Positions 53,412-60,890 of a DNA stretch of 64,000 nucleotides are shown here, one piece after another. Source of the stretch: Spartinivicinus marinus (GTDB lineage Bacteria; Pseudomonadota; Gammaproteobacteria; Pseudomonadales; Zooshikellaceae); assembly GCF_026309355.1 (NCBI RefSeq), contig NZ_JAPJZK010000001.1, positions 124,001 through 188,000 on the forward strand, given 5' to 3'. Both the position numbers and the translations under genes were made by a program. A model generated the notes under the pieces. The model was not told the DNA's origin and searched no databases. It was given only the letters and a program-made list of their open reading frames with translations. Position 1 is the stretch's first letter, and every line of letters starts with the position of its first letter.

Positions 53412-54437
53412 TTATTTTTTCAAAATTGTCATGGCACACGCTGGGCGTAAGATGTTATGACCCATAGCGTACTCAGCGACAAAGAACCAGCCACGCCGAG
53501 ATACCTGCTTCTCACTATCTGTCTGTAAATCAAATAATTTCACAGTACATACAGCACTTGGTGACATAACAATAGCTGCGACTTTTGAATAATCACCACG
53601 ATATGCATCAGGACGAACGCGAGACTCTGGTGTACCTACTAAGCCTGCTGTCTCGTTAGTGTTTGGCAGATTATTACTCATGTACAACTTAAAACCTGCT
53701 AACTCTGCCACATGGCCTTTAGCTACAGAGCCTTCTCCACCTACATCACGATTAATATGGATTAGCTTAGAGATATCTGTGTCATTAAACAGTGCGTAGT
53801 ACGTGGTTGGATTCATAATACAGTAAGCTTCTTCTGTAACGTCTTTTAATGCTCGTTCTTCAGCTGCTTGCATTAAAGCGTTAAAGATTTTTGAACCCAC
53901 TTTTTCATCTCCTGCTTTTGCGAAGGTAATATTATTTGTAAATGTTTCACCTTCAACAGGAGTAAGGCCAGCAGCAACACATTGTTCTTCATTTGTGATT
54001 GCTGCTGCTTTACACGCCATTCGTAAAATATTTTGGTCAGCTGCATTAGCTAAGGCGTGAGCACACTCTGAAGAGTAAGTAGCTCGTACATCATAATGAT
54101 TCATTGCCTCGTCTAAGTTATCAATAAAGACTGGACTTATTAGCAGCTCATCGATTGTAACTGTACGTTTAGCGTGAGCAATTGAGTCTGCTTGAATCTC
54201 GTGCCCTGGGACGTGGTACTTAGCACCAGTAGTGCCTACTAAGGGGAAGGACCAAGACCGGCCACCTTTAATTGTTTTGACCTTGTGCTTGTCCATCATG
54301 ATATTTTTCTTTTTGAAGGTTTTTATTACTTCACCAGCAAAAAGTTCTTCAAACAGCTCTCGTTTATCGCCTGATTTATTTTGTTGTCCAGTGAAAGAAA
54401 CTGTTTGTGCTAAAGGAAAGTTTGAATTTGTTGTCAT
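53412..54437 (-). CDS. major capsid protein (T7 gp10-like)
   Basis: The 341-residue HK97-fold protein has the T7 group pattern: FAGEVIKTFKKKN, KGGRSWSFPLVGTTGAKYH and VTIDELLISPVFIDNLDEAMNHYDVR. It builds the head. Its size is close to T7 gp10A (345 residues). A frameshift product as in T7 is not evident: the stop is followed at once by the terminator. Confidence 0.93.
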   Translation of the reverse strand: MTTNSNFPLAQTVSFTGQQNKSGDKRELFEELFAGEVIKTFKKKNIMMDKHKVKTIKGGRSWSFPLVGTTGAKYHVPGHEIQADSIAHAKRTVTIDELLISPVFIDNLDEAMNHYDVRATYSSECAHALANAADQNILRMACKAAAITNEEQCVAAGLTPVEGETFTNNITFAKAGDEKVGSKIFNALMQAAEERALKDVTEEAYCIMNPTTYYALFNDTDISKLIHINRDVGGEGSVAKGHVAELAGFKLYMSNNLPNTNETAGLVGTPESRVRPDAYRGDYSKVAAIVMSPSAVCTVKLFDLQTDSEKQVSRRGWFFVAEYAMGHNILRPACAMTILKK

Positions 54438-54521
54438 TTTGCTCCATTGCGGAAAAGGTGGTGTCGCTCGAATGGCAACACCGAAGATTGTTTAGGAAGG
54501 GTAAAATAAAGAAGGGCGGGA

Positions 54522-55205
54522 TTAACGTGCGTTTATTGTTCGCATCATTTTTGCTTCAACTTCTTTTGTGTAAGTCTCATTAACGCCGTAGCGTGGGTCT
54601 GACATTGCCTCTTGGACATCATCTTGTGAATGGAAAATATCAGTAGTGACTTGAGGCTGTGTCCCGCTATACGACGTTATTTGCATTGAACCATTTTGTG
54701 ATTCGTATTGTGCCTTGAGGCCATTTAAAGCTAACGAGAGTTGGCTCATGTCTCCATTAGCTGCTATTTCATTAAAGGAATTAATGTCCTCTTCTTTCAA
54801 GTGTTGACCAGCCCAGGATAAAAGCTGGTTTAAATTTTCTTCACCTCCAACTGTGTTATATAAAGCCTGCATTTGTAATTCTTCAGTAGCACGCAAGCCC
54901 TCTATATGAGCATCAACAATTTCTGGAGGAAAACCAGCAGCCTCTAGCTTTTGGTAGCTTTCATCAGATAATTTACCACCAGCCTCGTATTCACTTTGAA
55001 ATACATTAAAATCAAGACCAGCCTGTTCAACGAGGTTTTTAACTTGCTCCTCGTCAACGTCAGCTTTTGGTTGGTCTTCGGGTTTTGCTTCAGGTTCAGC
55101 TTGAGGCGGGTCTTGTGGTATATCTTGTTGACTTTCTTGCGGCTGTGTTTCGGTTACTTCTGTTTCTTGTTCCTGTGTTTTATTTTCTTGTTCGTTTACG
55201 TCCAA
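54522..55205 (-). CDS. scaffolding (capsid assembly) protein (T7 gp9-like)
   Basis: The 227-residue acidic protein begins with a Glu/Gln/Pro-rich low-complexity region (residues 1-50) and continues with helical segments (DFNVFQSEYEAGG, YNTVGGEENLNQLLSWAG). The composition and place between connector and capsid identify the scaffold, which guides prohead assembly and is lost on maturation. Confidence 0.85.
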   Translation of the reverse strand: MDVNEQENKTQEQETEVTETQPQESQQDIPQDPPQAEPEAKPEDQPKADVDEEQVKNLVEQAGLDFNVFQSEYEAGGKLSDESYQKLEAAGFPPEIVDAHIEGLRATEELQMQALYNTVGGEENLNQLLSWAGQHLKEEDINSFNEIAANGDMSQLSLALNGLKAQYESQNGSMQITSYSGTQPQVTTDIFHSQDDVQEAMSDPRYGVNETYTKEVEAKMMRTINAR

Positions 55206-55208
55206 ATA

Positions 55209-56753
55209 TTATTCTCCTTTAGTTAAATTATTTGCTACAGGACCAGCAGCATTAAGTGCCGCCTGCTGCATCATTTGTTGGCTCATTGCCTCTTGCTGTT
55301 GCTTAGCTTCTTCTGCTTTCTGGTCTGCACTCTTAATTAAGCCTTTTGTGTCTATGCCTATGGATGCCGCAAGACGTGCCATGTAATCGTTAAGATTTAA
55401 TTCACGCGCTATGGTTTCTTGTCCTAAAACTTCAAGATAACGCAAGAATGTGGTTAATTTATCTAAGTCTTGACCACGACCTAACGCTTCAATACCTGTC
55501 GTTACAAATGGACGCACCTTGTCAAAAAGCGGAGGTATTTTGTCTTTCCGTTGTAACCGTTTAAGAATTATTTTAACGATAGGTAATTGGAATTCCTGGC
55601 TTAATATCGAATAGACACCACCTAGCGCCGTTTCTAATTCTTGAGCCATAAAGCGGATTTCTTCAGCAGTTACCCGTTCAGCGTCTCGCTGCACACTGCT
55701 ATTCATTAGGAAAGCTGCTGCTATGCGCTGGGTTAACTGCTGCACTGTGTCAGAAGCAACACGAAAATCAGCAAACTTATTTAATTGCAGGACACCAACA
55801 TCGTTAACGTCACCTCTTACTGTTTCTCCGTTGGGGGCTTCCTGTATATCTTTACGCTTGGTAACTGCATCAGGACGCACAAAAAGAAGAACTTTAGAAG
55901 CCGCAACAGAGCCCTCTACAATAGCTTTGCTTAACTTTTCTAAGCTATGTAAATCACCGTAGTACTGCTCAGCATAAGAGCGACCATAAGACTCTCCATC
56001 AACTGTGGTAAAGCGTAAAGGTAGCCAAGGGGAACCATCAAGCGGGAATATAGCTCTTGTATTAGGTAGTTCTTTTCCGTTAATTTCTTCATACGACACC
56101 CACTGATTTTTTACTCGTTTAATATGACGATATAAGTTAAGTGTTTTCTGGTTTGACAACTCCTCCTTTTTATCTGCATTGCCTTCTGCCAGATACATCA
56201 GGACTTTTTCTGGCAGCACAGAAGGGCTCAGGGTTTCGTGCGTAATTATTTCAAGCACATTGCCTAGTGGGTCCCGCGAGATAACATAAGATGATAGGTG
56301 AAAGACACGCGTCTTATTATCTTTTGGGTCCATATAGAGCAAAGCATTCCCTGTGCCAACTAAGTGTTTAAGGGCTTCATAGCAGGCGACACGTAAAGCC
56401 ATTTGCTCTATTTCGTCCATCACCTGTCTTTCAATCGCTGAAAGTGCCTGCTCAACTTTGCCTTTGTCTCCTGCGTTTACCTCTTTCATTACTTCGTCAT
56501 CTACTTTTAATCTAAAAAAGGGAGCATTAGGTGGCAGCAAGGTTAACAGGAAACGAGCAGCTAAATAGTTAAGCGCACGAGCGCCAATTGACTGATAAGG
56601 CGTTGCGTAATTTGTGTGACCTGTGGCTCCCTCCGGGGGAACTAAGGTTGGAATGGTTAGCTCTGCACATTTACGTGCTCTTTCGAGAAAGGGACCTCGC
56701 TCTGTTTTTAATTTTTCGTATCTTCCTTTAGCTGTACTTTTATTTAACTCCAA
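55209..56753 (-). CDS. head-tail connector / portal protein (T7 gp8-like)
   Basis: The 514-residue portal matches T7 gp8: ERARKCAELTIPTLVPPEG, YQSIGARALNYLAARFLL, FHLSSYVISRDPLGNV and SSVQRDAERVTAEEIRFMAQELE. Twelve copies form the DNA entry channel. The C-terminus is Gln/Ala-rich. The gene is separated from the gp7.3-like gene by 3 bp. Confidence 0.94.
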   Translation of the reverse strand: MELNKSTAKGRYEKLKTERGPFLERARKCAELTIPTLVPPEGATGHTNYATPYQSIGARALNYLAARFLLTLLPPNAPFFRLKVDDEVMKEVNAGDKGKVEQALSAIERQVMDEIEQMALRVACYEALKHLVGTGNALLYMDPKDNKTRVFHLSSYVISRDPLGNVLEIITHETLSPSVLPEKVLMYLAEGNADKKEELSNQKTLNLYRHIKRVKNQWVSYEEINGKELPNTRAIFPLDGSPWLPLRFTTVDGESYGRSYAEQYYGDLHSLEKLSKAIVEGSVAASKVLLFVRPDAVTKRKDIQEAPNGETVRGDVNDVGVLQLNKFADFRVASDTVQQLTQRIAAAFLMNSSVQRDAERVTAEEIRFMAQELETALGGVYSILSQEFQLPIVKIILKRLQRKDKIPPLFDKVRPFVTTGIEALGRGQDLDKLTTFLRYLEVLGQETIARELNLNDYMARLAASIGIDTKGLIKSADQKAEEAKQQQEAMSQQMMQQAALNAAGPVANNLTKGE

Positions 56754-56756
56754 GGG

Positions 56757-56990
56757 CTAACCTGCATTAATATTTAAGCCAGCACCAGAGCCACCTACGC
56801 GAGTCGCCCGATTAATTCGTAATGATGACCGTCCACTTTTCTTTTTCGCTTTTTTAGCTGATGGACTCTGAGCGCTACCCTTGTCGGGTGTAGCTATCTG
56901 AGCGGGAGCTGGAGCGGGTTCTGGGGGAGGTGGAGGCGGCGGTGTAGGTGGTGGTTGCTGGGGGATTTTGGGGCGTCTTGATGAACACAT
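56757..56990 (-). CDS. gp7.3-like tail protein
   Basis: The 77-residue protein has a Pro-rich N-terminus (PPPPPPPEPAPAPA) and a C-terminus (SGRSSLRINRATRV, then GAGLNINAG) resembling the end of T7 gp7.3 (KKSLSVARSSGGGINI). T7 gp7.3 is a minor tail component needed for adsorption. The position before gene 8 agrees. Confidence 0.7.
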   Translation of the reverse strand: MCSSRRPKIPQQPPPTPPPPPPPEPAPAPAQIATPDKGSAQSPSAKKAKKKSGRSSLRINRATRVGGSGAGLNINAG

Positions 56991-57175
56991 TACTTCTGGT
57001 AAGCTCCCTCCTCTTGGTCTTTAAGTCCGAATACAAGTGCATCTATTGTATGTCTAGCACCAGCGGCATACATAATGTCTGCAATACTATCGCTAGGCTG
57101 TGGTGTGTTGAATTTAAACTCTTTATCTAAGAAGTGAATTAATTCTTTATGCTTAATTAGGTCTATTTCGTCCAT
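56990..57175 (-). CDS. small hypothetical protein
   Basis: A 61-residue acidic protein (MDEIDLIKHKELIHFL...). No family is recognised. Its end shares a base with the start of the gp7.3-like gene and its start overlaps the stop of the next upstream frame, so it belongs to a tightly coupled run of small middle genes. Confidence 0.6.
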   Translation of the reverse strand: MDEIDLIKHKELIHFLDKEFKFNTPQPSDSIADIMYAAGARHTIDALVFGLKDQEEGAYQK

Positions 57176-57312
57176 TAATCAGCCTTTTCGTCAACGACTA
57201 GAATGCAGGTTAAGTATGCTTTACGCCCATTAGGTAGGGTGTAAGTAAAAATAGTTTTATCTTCTTCTCTTGCAAGGAAGTAGTTAATAACTGTTTCAAT
57301 AGCTTTTTTCAT
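57175..57312 (-). CDS. very small hypothetical protein
   Basis: A 45-residue frame (MKKAIETVINYFLAREED...) lies exactly between its neighbours and overlaps each by one base (TAATG type junctions). That tiling supports a real gene. Function unknown. Confidence 0.5.
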   Translation of the reverse strand: MKKAIETVINYFLAREEDKTIFTYTLPNGRKAYLTCILVVDEKAD

Positions 57313-57470
57313 TAATCAGCTCTCCTCACGATGAAAGTTTCCACTGAGCCGTCTTCAAGAAACCGTTTAAGTTCCATTGTGTCTTGTATTCGTAGAGTCT
57401 CAGAAATTAACGTTAGGTAATCCAGTGCTGTTATTTTGGGTTCTTTGTCTTTCTTTTTCTTCTTAGCCAT
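57312..57470 (-). CDS. very small basic-N-terminal protein
   Basis: A 52-residue frame (MAKKKKKDKEPKITALDYL...) with GGA upstream (AGGATAAC). The start overlaps the end of the DUF3310-like gene by 8 bp and the stop overlaps the next start by one base. The ELKRFLEDGSVETFIVRR end is amphipathic. Function unknown. Confidence 0.5.
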   Translation of the reverse strand: MAKKKKKDKEPKITALDYLTLISETLRIQDTMELKRFLEDGSVETFIVRRAD

Positions 57471-57960
57471 TGTTATCCTCCAGTTTATCTAAGCAATGAA
57501 GGGCATGTATGGTGTAGTGAGCTATCTTCAGTAAGTCCTGTCTATTCTTACCGTCCTTTTTCCCAAAGCGGTCAGCGTACTTCACAATGTTACTTAATGT
57601 GTAATGTAGACCACGTTGGGCATCTGCGAAAATAAGTTCTGCTGTTTGTACGCCTTTTGATGCATAGTGCTGGCTGTAGGTACTGTCGACGTATTGCTCT
57701 AGTTCTTTGAAGTAATCAGGTTCATTAAACTTATATTGAATAGCTTTTTCCACAGTAGCTTCACTTGAAGTATTTTCGCTTATCGTTTCAAAGTGACCAG
57801 AGAAATATATACCTTCACCTTCTAAATGGACGGCGCGCGGAGAAGTATCAGCCACCTTATAAACACGGTTACGGTGCAAGCTTGGTGTTATACCTTCCCG
57901 ATAAGCGTTATCAAAATATGAATCTTTTGGTGCAACGACATCGCCAATATTAAAGTTCAA
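57463..57960 (-). CDS. DUF3310-like protein (family of T7 gp1.7)
   Basis: I use a TTG start at 57960 with AGGAG nine bases upstream; an ATG 21 codons earlier gives a less natural N-terminus. The product of 165 residues has a small beta-barrel-like first half (VVAPKDSYFDN, NRVYKVADTSPRAVHLEG) and a DUF3310-like helical second half (GLHYTLSNIVKYADRFGKKDGKNRQDLLK, then AHYTIHAL). T7 gp1.7, a nucleotide kinase, belongs to this family, but the kinase activity cannot be assumed here. Confidence 0.6.
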   Translation of the reverse strand: MNFNIGDVVAPKDSYFDNAYREGITPSLHRNRVYKVADTSPRAVHLEGEGIYFSGHFETISENTSSEATVEKAIQYKFNEPDYFKELEQYVDSTYSQHYASKGVQTAELIFADAQRGLHYTLSNIVKYADRFGKKDGKNRQDLLKIAHYTIHALHCLDKLEDNNG

Positions 57961-58046
57961 GCTTCTTTCTTCTCCTGAGTTGCAATTAAATAAATAATAC
58001 CGCCAGTAATAAATGTCACACAAAAATCAATTAAGAATAATTCCAT
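57957..58046 (-). CDS. putative 29-residue membrane peptide
   Basis: A short frame (MELFLIDFCVTFITGGIIYLIATQ...) overlaps the 3' end of the exonuclease gene and ends just where the next gene begins. It would be one membrane segment. Evidence is limited to the frame and its tight fit; no clear Shine-Dalgarno sequence is seen. Confidence 0.3.
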   Translation of the reverse strand: MELFLIDFCVTFITGGIIYLIATQEKKEA

Positions 58047-58870
58047 AGTTTTACTTCCTTATTTTTAAAATTATAATCACATGCTCTTAGTATCCGAGCA
58101 CACCGGGCTTGAATTAAGGCGGCCTCCTCACTTAATCCAGCTTTTTCGTAGCAAGACACAACAGTTTCCCAGAGAGAGATAGAAGGAACTTTTTGCCACC
58201 TTATTTCTGTGGTCCCCTTGCGTAGACCTGATTTAAATGTGTGCTCGTAAGGCTCAAACTTTAAGCCACCTTTAAGCAGCTCTTTTGCTAGTCCCTCACC
58301 AACGCCTGGGCAGCCTGGGTAACCGTCGGCTACGTCTCCTGTGAGCACCTGTTGCATAAAGTACAGCTCTGCGTCTTCTTCACTATTAAAGGTTGGTTCA
58401 AGGTCTCTGTTGGGATTAAATAGATATACGCCACCTATGGTACGCATATCCTTATCCTCGGACACAATAACTTTAGATGCTCCAGGCTTGTACTTAGGCC
58501 ACGTTGCCAAAATGCCCATTACATCATCAGCTTCTAGCGTTGGCCGCTGGAAGGTTTCGTAATTATCTTTAACGTACTCAACGATACCAGCATAAGCACA
58601 CGGCTTTTGTACTTCTTTTCGGTTACTTTTATATTCTGGATAAATAGATTTACGAAAGTTTTCTGCGTCCGTTAGGCACATAATTACTTCGTCTACTTGG
58701 CAAGCCTTGATAATGTAATCTACTTTACCTTCAAATATGGACCGAACAGTGTTGAAGTCCGCATGATAAGTCCACCAATCGTTGCCCCAATTGATAGCTG
58801 TCTGAGCGGCTGAGGAAGCCTGAAAACAAAGTATATCTGTGTCGAGGAGTCCTACTTTTTTAGAACTCAA
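58031..58870 (-). CDS. 5'-3' exonuclease (T7 gp6-like)
   Basis: The 279-residue FEN-type nuclease has VGLLDTDILCFQASS at the N-terminus, IYPEYKSNRKEVQKP (helical arch region), LEADDVMGILA, VIVSEDKDMRTI and the helix-hairpin-helix part DVADGYPGCPGVG. Gp6 removes RNA primers and takes part in host DNA degradation and recombination. The start is TTG with TAGGAGC upstream, overlapping the preceding small gene by 11 bp. Confidence 0.9.
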   Translation of the reverse strand: MSSKKVGLLDTDILCFQASSAAQTAINWGNDWWTYHADFNTVRSIFEGKVDYIIKACQVDEVIMCLTDAENFRKSIYPEYKSNRKEVQKPCAYAGIVEYVKDNYETFQRPTLEADDVMGILATWPKYKPGASKVIVSEDKDMRTIGGVYLFNPNRDLEPTFNSEEDAELYFMQQVLTGDVADGYPGCPGVGEGLAKELLKGGLKFEPYEHTFKSGLRKGTTEIRWQKVPSISLWETVVSCYEKAGLSEEAALIQARCARILRACDYNFKNKEVKLWNYS

Positions 58871-59039
58871 ATGTTAAGCTCCTATCTGTAACGTCATAAT
58901 AAAGTTTATCTGTTACACATGAAGCAAGCTTTTCAAAGTCCTTGCTGTATAACATGGTGTCGTTAGGTATTTCGTTCTCTATTATAAATTGCTTGAGGTC
59001 ACCAACGGTAATTACATCCTTTGTTGTCAATTCAATCAT
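58860..59039 (-). CDS. small ITVG-family protein, paralogue 1
   Basis: A 59-residue frame (MIELTTKDVITVGDLKQF...) with GAGAGG upstream. It is clearly related to the two next genes: VITVGDLKQFIIENEIPNDTM compares with ITVGELKDFLEKNKVPDYAL and ITVGEFKQFLEESNVPNETQ, and all end in a LTFEF, LAFEF or LAFTI motif. Function unknown. Confidence 0.65.
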   Translation of the reverse strand: MIELTTKDVITVGDLKQFIIENEIPNDTMLYSKDFEKLASCVTDKLYYDVTDRSLTFEF

Positions 59040-59054
59040 TTATTTTTCCTCTCA

Positions 59055-59249
59055 TTAAAATTCAAAAGCTAAGGCTGTTTCTTCTGTGTCGTAGAAAGCG
59101 TTAGTTGCGTTTAATCGCCCTGAGCCACAATATGGCTTCTGACTGTCTTCTATTTGTAGCAGCGCATAATCAGGCACTTTATTTTTTTCAAGAAAGTCTT
59201 TTAGTTCACCTACAGTAATCCGAGAGTTATTGCGTAAATATTTAGTCAT
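59055..59249 (-). CDS. small ITVG-family protein, paralogue 2
   Basis: The 64-residue protein is the middle of three tandem paralogues (RITVGELKDFLEKNKVPD at residues 10-27; LAFEF at the end). AAGGGT lies before the ATG. The motif begins with a beta strand and an amphipathic helix. The proteins are too small for a typical enzyme and may bind a host or phage protein. Confidence 0.65.
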   Translation of the reverse strand: MTKYLRNNSRITVGELKDFLEKNKVPDYALLQIEDSQKPYCGSGRLNATNAFYDTEETALAFEF

Positions 59250-59271
59250 TTTTACCCTTGTTATTTTCTAT

Positions 59272-59463
59272 TTAAATTGTAAAAGCCAAGCAATCCATAA
59301 CCTCATCGTAGAAGCCACGCTTTAGCATGAGTAAACCAAAATCAGCACCACCGACATGCATTTGTGTTTCATTAGGCACATTACTTTCTTCAAGGAATTG
59401 TTTAAATTCACCTACAGTAATATTTAGGTCACCACCGAAATGCTTAACCGGCTTGTTTTCCAT
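59272..59463 (-). CDS. small ITVG-family protein, paralogue 3
   Basis: I start it at 59463 (MENKPVKHFGGDLNITVGEF) with GGAAA upstream; an in-frame ATG at 59514 lies within the preceding gene. The 63-residue product is the third of the tandem family and ends in CLAFTI. The different middle parts of the three copies suggest divergence after duplication. Confidence 0.65.
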   Translation of the reverse strand: MENKPVKHFGGDLNITVGEFKQFLEESNVPNETQMHVGGADFGLLMLKRGFYDEVMDCLAFTI

Positions 59464-59638
59464 AATTATTTTCCAATTTAATAACAGTCTTGTAGTAACA
59501 ACGGCAGCCATCAACCCATAAATAGTCTTTTAAATATTCATCTTGCTTTTCTACGAGACCAGGGAGAAGGTATGAGCCTATAGTGGAGTAAAGGACTTTA
59601 TCGCCTACTTCTAATTGATTGCAGAGAACGTCATTCAT
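59444..59638 (-). CDS. small hypothetical protein
   Basis: A 64-residue protein (LEVGDKVLYSTIGSYLLPG, VDGCRCYYKTVIKLEN). It looks like a small beta-barrel of the KOW/SH3 type, judged only from the pattern. Its ATG overlaps the TGA of the upstream frame's extension (ATGA), which indicates translational coupling to that extension. Confidence 0.55.
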   Translation of the reverse strand: MNDVLCNQLEVGDKVLYSTIGSYLLPGLVEKQDEYLKDYLWVDGCRCYYKTVIKLENNYGKQAG

Positions 59639-60006
59639 ACTTTTTCTAGGTCTAAATCTCCATCCTTATCTAATATTGATTTGGGTATTTTAGTCCTTTC
59701 CCCTTTAAATACTTTAGGCTCAGCCCAACACTGTCCGTTTCTTATACTGATTAGTCAGTAAGTATCGCGGGCTACATTGGCCACTATTGCTAGTTCGGCA
59801 GGTAAACCGGGAAATGTAACTCTTACAAAATCATCCACCTTGTATACTTCTTCAGGCTTTATCCTAAATTCTTCTGAATAGTTAAAGGTAGGAAAATCCT
59901 CGTCAAGCCATTCCTTTTCCCGTCTACAATATGACTCTATTTCTTTCCCGTTTTTAAATGCTTCGATTACTTCCCAGTGCTTTTGGATACCTTCACGAGT
60001 CGGCAT
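59635..60006 (-). pseudogene. small middle gene interrupted by an in-frame TGA
   Basis: A frame starts at 60006 with AGGAG upstream and gives 83 residues (MPTREGIQKHWEVIEAFKNG...) up to a TGA at 59755-59757. The same frame then continues without another stop for 39 codons (LISIRNGQCWAEPKVFKG...) to a TGA that forms an ATGA overlap with the next gene. The junction, VARDTY-stop-LISIRNG, reads like an uninterrupted beta strand. Either one C-to-T-type change broke a 123-residue gene, or the TGA, followed by CTA, is read through at some rate. Confidence 0.6.
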
Positions 60007-60064
60007 TATTTATTCTCCTTATTATTTATATAGTTTTCGCAATGATGCTCCATAGTGTACTTAT

Positions 60065-60169
60065 TTAGGCCCCACTCACCCTTTTATCTCGCGTCAGGAC
60101 AACATCAGGCGGAATTGTTAAAGCCCATAGAACAAAAAGAGTTGTGATAAGACTGAAGATTAAGTTCAT
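60065..60169 (-). CDS. putative 34-residue membrane peptide
   Basis: A short frame (MNLIFSLITTLFVLWALTIPP...) gives one membrane segment with a polar tail. It lies in the 180-bp gap between the lysin and the TGA-interrupted gene. AACCTT but no strong Shine-Dalgarno sequence precedes it. A lysis or inhibitory peptide is possible. Confidence 0.35.
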   Translation of the reverse strand: MNLIFSLITTLFVLWALTIPPDVVLTRDKRVSGA

Positions 60170-60184
60170 TAAGGTTTCTTATGC

Positions 60185-60613
60185 TTATTTATAAAAAATG
60201 TGATTATTAATTGTTGTGGTCCTGATTAAAGATTCAGCCCAGTAGGGCCTTACGTAATTTGCATGATAATGTGTTGCTCCCTTGGTTAAATTTAGCTTCA
60301 CCCCTGAAAGAATTAGCTTGGCTACTAGTTGTGATAGGTGCTTAGCTTCCTCTTCCTCCATGCTGTCTGTTAGCTGGTCGTGAGTCCATGAGAACTGCTT
60401 GTCCTGATAGACCACTGAGCATATAGAGTTAGGCCACTTCTTATCATACACACGGTTTATAGTGACTTCACCTACTGCCAACATGCCCATTAAGCCCTCA
60501 CCACGGGCTTCGTGATAAATGTTGAGGGCTAGGCACTTTAATTCTTCAGTAGGTGGTGGGTTTGTGGTGCAGGCGGTTAGTAAAAAGAGAAGTGAGAATA
60601 GTGTTAAGTGCAT
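60185..60613 (-). CDS. SleB-type cell wall hydrolase with lipoprotein signal (lysin)
   Basis: The 142-residue protein has a lipoprotein signal (LFSLLFLLTAC, lipobox Cys15) and a Hydrolase_2/SleB domain: CLALNIYHEARGEGLMGMLAVGEVTINRV, with a probable catalytic Glu in HEARGE, then WPNSICSVVYQ and QFSWTHDQ. SleB-type enzymes cleave peptidoglycan as lytic transglycosylases. In T7 the lysozyme gene 3.5 also lies beside the DNA replication genes. A lipid anchor would let it reach the periplasm by the Sec/Lol route without a holin. Confidence 0.82.
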   Translation of the reverse strand: MHLTLFSLLFLLTACTTNPPPTEELKCLALNIYHEARGEGLMGMLAVGEVTINRVYDKKWPNSICSVVYQDKQFSWTHDQLTDSMEEEEAKHLSQLVAKLILSGVKLNLTKGATHYHANYVRPYWAESLIRTTTINNHIFYK

Positions 60614-60671
60614 TGTCTCCTTGTATGCTATTCTTGATAAATAAAAGCTACACTTATTTATACAAGCTACT

Positions 60672-60884
60672 ATGAATATACTGCAAATTGCTGTAATTAT
60701 TATAAGTATTCTGACTATGGGATATGCAGTCTATTCATTTAGAAAAGGCGAGATAAAAGTCAGGTTGTTTAGTGATATTGACCGCCAGTTTACAAAAAAT
60801 GATAATCCTTTGTTTTTTTATTTCTTTGTAGGGCTATTTTTTTTCGGTGGAGCATACGGCATTTATGTTGGGTTCATCATATAA
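60672..60884 (+). CDS. two-helix membrane protein on the opposite strand
   Basis: The 70-residue protein has two membrane segments (residues about 2-20, ILQIAVIIISILTMGYAV, and 47-68, PLFFYFFVGLFFFGGAYGIY) joined by a charged loop (RKGEIKVRLFSDIDRQF). It is the only plus-strand gene in the replication region. A weak promoter (TTGATA, 19 bp, TATACA) lies upstream. Possible roles are superinfection exclusion or an antiholin-like function; no family is recognised. Confidence 0.55.
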   Translation: MNILQIAVIIISILTMGYAVYSFRKGEIKVRLFSDIDRQFTKNDNPLFFYFFVGLFFFGGAYGIYVGFII

Positions 60885-60890
60885 GATAAA

